DNA of 6,637 bases from positions 1 through 6,637 of the forward strand of contig CAZXOP010000106.1 in NCBI GenBank assembly GCA_964642235.1, given 5' to 3'. The stretch is from CAYSND01 sp964642235 (GTDB taxonomy: Bacteria; Bacteroidota; Bacteroidia; Bacteroidales; UBA932). The notes beneath the pieces are model-generated. The model ran no database searches and had not been told where the DNA came from. It saw nothing but the letters and a program-made list of their open reading frames with translations. Numbering within the stretch: the first letter of the stretch is position 1; every line of letters begins with the position of its first letter. The position numbers and the translations under genes were made by a program. Below are positions 1 through 5,989 of this stretch, piece after piece.

Positions 1-246
1 GTATATACGGCGATATTCCCTGAAACGGCGTACTGTCATTCCTTTCTTATCTAACTTCTTCTCTAAATTTTCCAGAAGTTTTTCTCCATAAGCAGCGCGG
101 TCTTCCCCTCTCTGTTCAAACTCTACTATATAATAACCAATAAGCCAGTTGCGAATGGTTAACGCGACATTTATCGCATTGGCGGTAGATGCCTGCAAAA
201 CTGATTGAACGGACTCTATTTGCTTTACGAGAGAGTTAAATTTCAT
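1..246 (-). CDS. DUF1016 / YhcG-type PDDEXK nuclease, N-terminal part (truncated by window edge)
   Basis: An open frame runs from an ATG at 246 to the left edge without a stop, giving 82 residues that begin MKFNSLVKQI. The section RNWLIGYYIVEFEQRGEDR (residues 32-50), then AAYGEKLLENLEKKL and a basic stretch ending REYRRIY, matches the N-terminal DUF1016 domain of YhcG-like proteins. Family members are usually about 340-380 aa and carry a C-terminal PDDEXK nuclease domain, which would lie beyond the window. The start is fixed because an in-frame TAG (the stop of the upstream gene) lies only four codons earlier. It begins 9 nt after the LTA-synthase-like gene on the same strand, so it is probably co-transcribed. 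Six of its eight Arg codons are CGN, while the upstream genes appear to use AGA/AGG more often, which weakly hints at separate ancestry. The cellular role of the family is poorly defined; it is often found near restriction-modification or mobile genes. Confidence 0.85.
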   Translation of the reverse strand, partial: MKFNSLVKQIESVQSVLQASTANAINVALTIRNWLIGYYIVEFEQRGEDRAAYGEKLLENLEKKLDKKGMTVRRFREYRRIY

Positions 247-255
247 TCCACAAAA

Positions 256-2193
256 CTAATAATTTTTTCTCAATATCAGGCTATCCCCCACCACTCTTTC
301 CATATATTGTTGGAGTATGGATTTTAAGAGAAGCTCCATAGACTCCTCTTCATAGAACTCCCCTATTATATTTTTCTCAAGTAGAGGGTCTTTGGCGAGA
401 TTATATGCAGCAGTCGTCTTCTCTCCGTCAAACTGTATAAAATAATCTCCGTAAAAAAACTGAAAACCATTTAAGTAGTTTATGGCAAAGGTCTTTTCGG
501 CAGGGGTAGAAAAGAGGTTCTGTCCGAAAGAGATAAAAGGTCTATCATACCCGAGATACCCTAAGATAGAGGGCATAATATCTATCTGCTGCGCAATACC
601 ACTCTTTACCCCTTTCAACTCCGAATCACCCCTTCTGTAAAAAACAACAGGTACCTTGAAAAGTCCTGAGGCAGTAGAATATTCAGGGTGAGAGGAGAGA
701 TTTGTATGGTCCCCCGTAATCACAAAAAGGGTATTATCAAACCAAGATTCATTCTCGATACCCTTAAAAAAGAGTCTTAAAGAGTAATCTGTATAGGCAA
801 TACATTTGTGCATCTGATTACTCCCCTCCGGAAACTTCCCTTTATATTTCGCAGGGACATTAAATGGGTGATGTGATGAGATGGTAAAAATAGCAGAGTT
901 AAAAGGCTCCTTAAAGCTTTTGAGATTTTCTGCGAAGTAGAGTAAAAACCCCTCATCCCAAATCCCCCAAAACCCATCATAATCTTTATCATTCCCGTAT
1001 GTGCTTCTATCATAAAAAGAGGTATAACCGGTCGATTTTGCATAAGCCTCAAACCCCATCGACCCTTTCTGGGCACCATGAAAAAAGGAGGAGTGATACC
1101 CTTTGGAGGATAACTCTTGGGCTAACCCCGTAACCTGATTTAATGCATAAGGGGTTATAAGAAAAGGGGTTACTAAAGAGGGGATACCGGAAATAACCGA
1201 GGGCATAGCATCTATACTTTTCCTTCCATTAGCATAAGAGTGTTCAAATACCAAAGCACTCTGCATAAGAGAGTCAAGGAAGGGGGTAAACCCTTTATAA
1301 TCCTCCTTATCCCGATTAAGCCACCCGCTATACTCACTCCCAAAACTCTCTATAATAATAACCACCACATTATAAGGCTTAAATTCTCTCCCCTCTTCAG
1401 GAGTCTGCAGAGGGGAATAGAGAGCAGTCATCTCCTCCCTCTCCTTAAAATATTCAGGGAGATTAAAAGGGGTCTTCTCTATGGTCTTTATTATGGCAAA
1501 AGGGGTATTAAGGACAATATTTGCCTCGATTGGTTTCTCGATAAATTTATTGGCATTGCTTAACTCGATAGGTCGGGTACTCATCCCAAAGCCACCCCGC
1601 ATCCCGATTACCGAGAGGTAGCCAAGAAGCAGAAAAGAGAGGGAGTTAACCAAATAATAATATTTCCCATTAGTTTCATGACGTGGGGTAACATAGAGTT
1701 TATAGAGGAGGAAGATAAGCACTATGGCCGCCAATGTAATATACCAATGTGAGAACATCTCATTAATTACAATAGAAGCAAGTTTCGAATCGCTCTCATT
1801 TCCAAACTCATGAAAAATCGTACAGTCTGTTATGCGGTTAGTAAACTTAAAATAGAGGGTGTTCCCCATACTCATTATCACAGCTAATCCATTTATAACC
1901 GTATAAAATATCCTTAAAAAGAGATGATATCCCCTCTTCTCTTTATAACGCAAAGGGAACAACATCATAAGAATATAGATGCCATTCATAAAACAGATGG
2001 CAGAGATATCGAACATTACCCCCCCTCTGAAGAGTTTAGCTATATCGGCAAATGATAACCCCGCGAAATAGGAGTTATTCTCCAATAAAAACACCACTCT
2101 AAAGAGAAAATAGAGTACAAAGAGGGTGAAAAAATTTATAAGCAACGCCACGAGAGTCGAGGTATTGCTATTCTTTAAAAGATTAGGTCTCAT
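256..2193 (-). CDS. LTA synthase / MdoB-like membrane phosphotransferase (alkaline phosphatase superfamily)
   Basis: This 645-aa protein has about five N-terminal membrane helices (near residues 14-36, 56-80, 91-113, 148-168 and 177-197) followed by a large sulfatase-fold domain that should face the periplasm. Visible landmarks are IIIESFGSEY with metal-ligand candidate Glu282, NGRKS with nucleophile candidate Ser326, FHG (His372), the IWDEGF segment, SSHHPF (His441/His442) and TGDHT (Asp495/His496). This order matches LtaS- and OpgB-type phosphoglycerol transferases, which move a head group from a phospholipid to a glycan or polymer. Gram-negative Bacteroidales do not make classical lipoteichoic acid, so the acceptor here is unknown; a phosphoglycerol or phosphoethanolamine transfer to envelope glycans or lipids is an inference. 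Characterised relatives use Thr at the nucleophile position, while this one has Ser. The ATG overlaps the 3' end of tcdA by 11 nt, indicating translational coupling. Confidence 0.88.
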   Translation of the reverse strand: MRPNLLKNSNTSTLVALLINFFTLFVLYFLFRVVFLLENNSYFAGLSFADIAKLFRGGVMFDISAICFMNGIYILMMLFPLRYKEKRGYHLFLRIFYTVINGLAVIMSMGNTLYFKFTNRITDCTIFHEFGNESDSKLASIVINEMFSHWYITLAAIVLIFLLYKLYVTPRHETNGKYYYLVNSLSFLLLGYLSVIGMRGGFGMSTRPIELSNANKFIEKPIEANIVLNTPFAIIKTIEKTPFNLPEYFKEREEMTALYSPLQTPEEGREFKPYNVVVIIIESFGSEYSGWLNRDKEDYKGFTPFLDSLMQSALVFEHSYANGRKSIDAMPSVISGIPSLVTPFLITPYALNQVTGLAQELSSKGYHSSFFHGAQKGSMGFEAYAKSTGYTSFYDRSTYGNDKDYDGFWGIWDEGFLLYFAENLKSFKEPFNSAIFTISSHHPFNVPAKYKGKFPEGSNQMHKCIAYTDYSLRLFFKGIENESWFDNTLFVITGDHTNLSSHPEYSTASGLFKVPVVFYRRGDSELKGVKSGIAQQIDIMPSILGYLGYDRPFISFGQNLFSTPAEKTFAINYLNGFQFFYGDYFIQFDGEKTTAAYNLAKDPLLEKNIIGEFYEEESMELLLKSILQQYMERVVGDSLILRKNY

Positions 2194-2947
2194 GATTTAG
2201 GAAATGGTTTATAGCCACTTGAGCAGATACGCAGCCAAAAACTGCCGGAAGATAAGAGATGGTACCCACTTGAGATTTTTTATTTCTCTCCTCATTCTCT
2301 TCTAAAGGGACAATAGCCTCCGTATCAGGCAACTCCTCCGAGAAGACCACCTTAAATCCTCGATTTATCCCCTCTTTTCGAAGTCGCTTTCGTAAAATAT
2401 ATGCTAACGGACAATTATATGATTTGGAAATATCTGCAATTCTAATTTTGGTGGCATCTAATTTGGCTCCGGCACCCATTGAGGAGACAAGTGGAATATT
2501 ATGGGAGAGACAATACTTTATCAACTCCACTTTCGGCGAGAGGGTATCTATTGCATCTATAAGAAAGTCAATAGGTTTCCCTACCTCTCTCACAGCACGA
2601 TCTAAAACCTCCCCCATATTATCGACAGTCAGGTACTCCTCTATTACTTTTAATTTAATATTGGCATTAATATCTTTAAGACGCTCAGCCATCAGAGGTG
2701 CCTTAGGTTTCCCGATTGTGGAGTCGAGGGCAAGGAGTTGTCGGTTTTTATTCGATTCACTCACAGAGTCGGCATCTAAAATAATCATACTGCCCACCCC
2801 TGCTCTTGCCACCATCTCTGCCGCATAAGCCCCCACACCACCAAGTCCGATAACAGCCACAAGAGCCCCTTGCAGCCTTCCGACCACCTCAGCACCAAGC
2901 AAAAGTTCAGTGCGCCCTACTGCCGTATTGTCCAAAGAGAGAGACAT
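2183..2947 (-). CDS. tcdA: tRNA threonylcarbamoyladenosine dehydratase
   Basis: A 254-aa E1-like ThiF/MoeB-superfamily protein, close to the 268 aa of E. coli TcdA (CsdL/YgdL). It starts with RTELLLG (residues 12-18), has the adenylate-binding GLGGVG loop (34-39), an acidic strand end LDAD (57-60), SNKNRQ (65-70), GKPK (79-82), and DAID (131-134). The later CPLAYILRKRLRKEGI region is characteristic of TcdA rather than of ThiF or MoeB. The family uses ATP to adenylate and cyclise t6A at position 37 of ANN-decoding tRNAs to ct6A, in the cytoplasm. The ATG at 2947 shares one nucleotide with the mazG stop (TAATG), and the 3' end overlaps the next gene by 11 nt, so it is translated in a coupled chain. 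No ThiS/MoaD-like partner is nearby, which argues against a sulfur-transfer role. Confidence 0.9.
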   Translation of the reverse strand: MSLSLDNTAVGRTELLLGAEVVGRLQGALVAVIGLGGVGAYAAEMVARAGVGSMIILDADSVSESNKNRQLLALDSTIGKPKAPLMAERLKDINANIKLKVIEEYLTVDNMGEVLDRAVREVGKPIDFLIDAIDTLSPKVELIKYCLSHNIPLVSSMGAGAKLDATKIRIADISKSYNCPLAYILRKRLRKEGINRGFKVVFSEELPDTEAIVPLEENEERNKKSQVGTISYLPAVFGCVSAQVAINHFLNHET

Positions 2948-3741
2948 TATTGTTTTTTAGCCTCCTCCCAAATAACATTCATCTCATCGAGAGTCATCTC
3001 TTTTAGAGAGTGCCCCATTCTAATAGTATGCTCTTCGAGGTAAGTAAACCTCTCCTTAAACTTCTTGCAGGTGCTCTCAAGAGCAGTGTCGGGGTTTAAA
3101 TCATAGAGACGGGCAGCATTGATAATGGAGAAAAGAAAATCCCCCAACTCCTCCTCAGCTCTTTTATAATTCTCAGGGTGCTCACTCATTATCTCCAACT
3201 CCTCCTTAAACTCCCCAAGTTCCTCCGAAACTTTGTCCCAAACTTGAGACTTCTCGTCCCAGTCGAACCCAACTGCACGTGCCTTGTCCTGCATCCTGTA
3301 CGCTTTTAGGAGCGAAGGCAATGAGTTAGGAACTCCGGAAAGAACCCTCTTGTTCCCATCTTTCTCCTTTGTTTTTAACTGCTCCCAGTTCTGAATTACC
3401 TCCTCTGCCCCTTTAACCTCCGTCTCCGCAAAAACATGCGGATGCCTATAAATTAACTTATTGCAAAGCTTATCTATAACATCTACAATATCAAATTCCC
3501 TCTGCTCCTCCCCTATCTTCGCATAAAAGACAATATGTAAAAGGAGGTCTCCAAGCTCCTTAGAGATATTCTGCTGCTCCCCATTTAAGATGGCATCACT
3601 TAACTCATAACTCTCCTCGAGGGTTAGGGGACGGAGCGACTCCGTGGTCTGCTCCCTATCCCAAGGACACTTCTCCCTTAACTCATCCATAATATCGAGC
3701 AACCGCCCGAAGGAGTCCATTTTTTCTTGTTTACTTCTCAT
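2947..3741 (-). CDS. mazG: Nucleoside triphosphate pyrophosphohydrolase MazG
   Basis: A 264-aa two-domain MazG, the same size as the E. coli protein. The N-terminal domain shows the diagnostic KCPWDREQT (residues 24-32) followed by the Mg-binding pattern EESYE (42-46) and ELGD (62-65). A second all-alpha repeat has EELGE (173-177) and ELGD (198-201). MazG hydrolyses NTPs and dNTPs to the monophosphate and pyrophosphate, clearing non-canonical nucleotides; in E. coli it also lowers (p)ppGpp. Both domains keep their acidic metal ligands, so nothing suggests loss of activity. It starts 7 nt downstream of the DUF62 gene stop and its own TAA overlaps the tcdA start by 1 nt. There is no mazEF module here, so the name reflects homology only. 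The ATG at 3741 gives the standard N-terminus. Confidence 0.95.
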   Translation of the reverse strand: MRSKQEKMDSFGRLLDIMDELREKCPWDREQTTESLRPLTLEESYELSDAILNGEQQNISKELGDLLLHIVFYAKIGEEQREFDIVDVIDKLCNKLIYRHPHVFAETEVKGAEEVIQNWEQLKTKEKDGNKRVLSGVPNSLPSLLKAYRMQDKARAVGFDWDEKSQVWDKVSEELGEFKEELEIMSEHPENYKRAEEELGDFLFSIINAARLYDLNPDTALESTCKKFKERFTYLEEHTIRMGHSLKEMTLDEMNVIWEEAKKQ

Positions 3742-3748
3742 ATTCTGT

Positions 3749-4516
3749 TTATAAAAACTTTATTGTAATCTCAGATGAGGTACTTAACCCCTCGCTTTCA
3801 GCGATGCTCCCCTGATTAATAGCCAACTCCAAATATCCGAGTGAATTGAAAATGGCCAACATTGCCCCTATCTCTCCGGAGTTATAAGAGCGGGATATAT
3901 TATGAATAGAGGCGAAAGGTCCTTGAACAAGGATGGCGAAATCCCTGCTATTTCGATGTTGTTCAAATATAGCTTTAGAGATATTCGTAATGGCATTACC
4001 GAAAGAATCTATATAAACCACCCTCCCGATAATCGAAGATTCGGATATTACAGGTCTTAATATCACCTCCTCTTTCACAGTACTCTTCTCGGTCATTGAT
4101 TCAAAGAGATTCTCTTCTATTATTTTTATTGCAGAGACAAATTGACCTGCAGCCATAAAATTAGAAAACGCAGGGGGATTTTTAAGGGTATAAGCGACAG
4201 TGGGGAGCTTCTCGAAAAGGTGTACAAACCTCCCATCATTTAACCCTACGAAAAAATGCCCCTCTGCAGGAATTATGACCATCTCTTCGTCTTGTAACGG
4301 CTCGGATGCCACCCCAAAAAGATGAATGCTCCCCTCGGGAAAATGCCTGAATGTACTTTTTAATATAAACATACCCTGCAACACATCCAAGGGGGGGATA
4401 TCATTAGAGATATCGATTATGGTCGTAGAAGGGTTATAAGACAAAATCTTCCCTTTTAATGTGGCAAGATAATAATCAGACTTAGACCAATCGGATATTA
4501 TGGTTACAAGACTCAT
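3749..4516 (-). CDS. Divergent SAM hydroxide adenosyltransferase-like (DUF62) protein
   Basis: A 255-aa protein with the two-domain DUF62 (SAM hydrolase/chlorinase/fluorinase) layout. The N-terminal domain has ISDWSKSDYY (residues 7-16), a GKILSYNP turn, IIDISNDIPPLDV (33-45), FPEGSIHL (59-66) and GHFFVGLNDGRF (86-97). The C-terminal domain has IDSFGNAITNI (169-179) and NSLGYLELAINQG (224-236). DUF62 enzymes cleave S-adenosylmethionine to adenosine and methionine. The Asp of the first motif is kept (Asp9), but where classical members have VDPGVG-type and FHGRD-type sequences this protein reads GVASEP (68-73) and AFSNFMAAG (116-124), so the reported Asp-Arg-His catalytic set is apparently absent. 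The fold assignment is therefore secure but hydrolase activity is not. It is the first gene of the minus-strand unit, only 14-16 nt downstream of a predicted transcription start, and precedes mazG by 7 nt. Confidence 0.85.
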   Translation of the reverse strand: MSLVTIISDWSKSDYYLATLKGKILSYNPSTTIIDISNDIPPLDVLQGMFILKSTFRHFPEGSIHLFGVASEPLQDEEMVIIPAEGHFFVGLNDGRFVHLFEKLPTVAYTLKNPPAFSNFMAAGQFVSAIKIIEENLFESMTEKSTVKEEVILRPVISESSIIGRVVYIDSFGNAITNISKAIFEQHRNSRDFAILVQGPFASIHNISRSYNSGEIGAMLAIFNSLGYLELAINQGSIAESEGLSTSSEITIKFL

Positions 4517-4536
4517 CTATGTTAAAAATTCTTTTG

Positions 4537-4544
4537 CAAAGATA
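4537..4544 (-). promoter_or_regulatory. Bacteroidetes-type -7 element for the minus-strand operon
   Basis: Read on the minus strand this is TATCTTTG, an exact match to the Bacteroidetes -7 consensus TAnnTTTG. Initiation would fall near 4530, leaving a very short A/T-rich leader before the ATG at 4516 and no Shine-Dalgarno sequence, as is usual in the phylum. No convincing TTTG/TTG -33 element lies 19-21 nt upstream, so the promoter may be weak or activator-dependent. Confidence 0.6.
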
Positions 4545-4565
4545 GATAATTTAAAGATTCTTTAG

Positions 4566-4573
4566 TAAGTTTG
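4566..4573 (+). promoter_or_regulatory. Bacteroidetes-type -7 element for the CoA-transferase gene
   Basis: The sequence TAAGTTTG matches the TAnnTTTG -7 consensus exactly and lies 27 nt before the ATG at 4601, predicting a leader of about 20 nt. A good -33 element is not visible: the nearest TTTG (4533-4536) is 29 nt upstream, too far for the usual 19-21 nt spacing. The expected -33 zone coincides with the -7 element of the divergent promoter. Confidence 0.55.
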
Positions 4574-4600
4574 CCCCCTTAATTAAAACCTTATATTATA

Positions 4601-5917
4601 ATGAGTAAAAATATACATTTTATAAGTGCAGACGAAGCAGTTAAGGTAGTTAAGTCTGGCGATCATATCCATTTTAGCAGTGTGGCTTCAGCCCCTAAAG
4701 TATTAATCGATGCATTATGCCGCAGAGGAGATGCCGGTGAACTTAAGGATGTTCGTATCCACCACCTCCATACCGAAGGTGATGCCCCATATACTGACCA
4801 GAAATATGCCGGAATTTTCTTCCACCAAGCTTTCTTCGTAGGAGGTAACGTCCGTAAAAATGTACAGGCAGGGTATGCAGATTATATCCCTGTACTCCTT
4901 AGCGAAACACAGAAACTCTATAGATGCGGAGCACTCCCTTGCCATGTGGCAATGATTCAAGTCTCCACCCCCGATAAACATGGATACGTTTCACTTGGAA
5001 CCTCTGTTGATGCCACATTAGCTGCTATTGAGTGTGCTCGTGATGTTATCGCAGTGGTAAATAAAAATGTACCTCGCTCCCTCGGAGATGCATTGATCCC
5101 TATTTCAATGATTGACCACTTCGTGGAGTGCGACACTCTGCTCGAACCTGCTCATTTCACAGAACCTGATGCTATAGAGGAGGCAATAGGGAAAAATTGC
5201 GCAGCACTTATTGAAGATGGTGCCACTCTCCAAATGGGTATCGGAGCGATTCCAAATGCAGTTCTTGCACAGCTTGGGAACCATAAAAACCTCGGTATTC
5301 ATACAGAGATGTTTGCAGACGGAGTTTTACCATTGGTGGAGAAAGGGGTTATAAATGGAGCTGAAAAAGTAATTGACAGGGGGAAAATGGTGGCCACATT
5401 CCTTATGGGCTCTCAGAAATGCTATGACTTTATCGATGATAACCCTCTCGTACTGATGCAGGATGTAGGTTATACCAATGACCCTTTCATTATAGCTAAG
5501 AATCCGAAAGTTACAGCCATTAACTCAGCCCTTCAGGTTGATTTGACAGGGCAGGTTGGCGCTGACTCACTTGGAACCACATTCTACTCAGGTGTGGGTG
5601 GTCAGGTGGACTTTATCTATGGAGCATCCCGCTCAGAGAGGGGAAAAGCCATTATAGCTATGCCTTCAGTAACCAATAAAGGGATAAGCAAAATATCCCC
5701 TACATTATCACTAGGAGGCGGGGTGGTTACCTCTCGAAACCATATCCACTGGTTCGTTACAGAGTACGGAGCCATAAATCTATATGGAAAATCACTACAG
5801 GAGCGTGCAAAACTAATAATCAGCGTAGCTCACCCTGACCATCGCGAAACCCTCGACCGCGCCGCATTCGAACGCTTCGGCCCACACTATCATATGTTTG
5901 GCATGTCTTTAAAATAA
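4601..5917 (+). CDS. abfT: Acetyl-CoA hydrolase/transferase family: 4-hydroxybutyrate or butyryl-CoA:acetate CoA-transferase
   Basis: A 438-aa cytoplasmic class I CoA-transferase, the same length as I recall for Clostridium aminobutyricum AbfT. The N-terminal half carries HLHTEGDAPY (residues 56-65) and the STPDKHGYVSLG loop (122-133). The C-terminal half has GIGAIPNAV (213-221), LGIHTEMFADG (231-241) whose Glu236 corresponds to the glutamate that forms the covalent CoA thioester, the SGVGGQVDF glycine loop (330-338), and a typical end HIHWFVTEYGAINLYGKSL (381-399). It moves CoA between acetyl-CoA and a short-chain acid. Related enzymes serve 4-hydroxybutyrate, succinate or butyrate fermentation, as in Porphyromonas-type Bacteroidales, and these paralogues cannot be told apart reliably by eye, so the symbol is tentative. 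No other pathway genes are in the window. It stands alone on the plus strand with its own promoter. The last ~60 nt are richer in CGC/CCC codons than the rest. Confidence 0.88.
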   Translation: MSKNIHFISADEAVKVVKSGDHIHFSSVASAPKVLIDALCRRGDAGELKDVRIHHLHTEGDAPYTDQKYAGIFFHQAFFVGGNVRKNVQAGYADYIPVLLSETQKLYRCGALPCHVAMIQVSTPDKHGYVSLGTSVDATLAAIECARDVIAVVNKNVPRSLGDALIPISMIDHFVECDTLLEPAHFTEPDAIEEAIGKNCAALIEDGATLQMGIGAIPNAVLAQLGNHKNLGIHTEMFADGVLPLVEKGVINGAEKVIDRGKMVATFLMGSQKCYDFIDDNPLVLMQDVGYTNDPFIIAKNPKVTAINSALQVDLTGQVGADSLGTTFYSGVGGQVDFIYGASRSERGKAIIAMPSVTNKGISKISPTLSLGGGVVTSRNHIHWFVTEYGAINLYGKSLQERAKLIISVAHPDHRETLDRAAFERFGPHYHMFGMSLK

Positions 5918-5935
5918 TGTACTATTAAATAAAAA

Positions 5936-5967
5936 GTTGCATAATGATAGAATTATTACTATCTTTG
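5936..5967 (+). promoter_or_regulatory. Promoter of the hicAB operon
   Basis: GTTG at 5936-5939 is followed after exactly 20 nt by TATCTTTG at 5960-5967, a near-complete match to the Bacteroidetes -33/-7 architecture (TTTG, 19-21 nt, TAnnTTTG). Initiation is expected around 5974, leaving a leader of about 16 nt before the hicA ATG at 5990. This is the best-formed promoter in the window and starts just after the CoA-transferase stop at 5917. Confidence 0.75.
5946..5963. promoter_or_regulatory. Candidate HicB operator (inverted repeat over the -7 element)
   Basis: GATAG (5946-5950) and CTATC (5959-5963) form a perfect 5-nt inverted repeat with an 8-nt A/T-rich spacer. The right arm overlaps the first four bases of the -7 element, so a bound dimer would block RNA polymerase. 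HicB proteins with C-terminal HTH domains commonly autorepress through such sites. The arms are short and the region is A/T-rich, so chance occurrence is possible. Confidence 0.35.
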
Positions 5968-5989
5968 TGCTGCCAAAAACAATAACAAT

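Noticed and set aside
777..1079. Minus-strand 100-codon frame within the phosphotransferase gene
   Set aside because: It lies in another frame of a gene whose catalytic motifs span the same region, so it is a shadow.
1240..1563. Plus-strand open frame of 107 codons inside the membrane phosphotransferase gene
   Set aside because: It is antisense to a well-supported coding region, has no promoter-like element, and its translation resembles no family I know.
2424..2828. Plus-strand open frame of 134 codons opposite tcdA
   Set aside because: It mirrors the codon structure of tcdA on the other strand and shows no recognisable domain.
2947..3741. MazG as part of a MazEF toxin-antitoxin or phage-abortive module
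   Set aside because: No mazE or mazF lies next to it, and its neighbours are housekeeping genes; it is a standard two-domain MazG.
5918..5935. Possible terminator between the CoA-transferase gene and the hicAB promoter
   Set aside because: No hairpin is visible in this short A/T-rich gap, so read-through into hicAB cannot be excluded but no terminator can be called.
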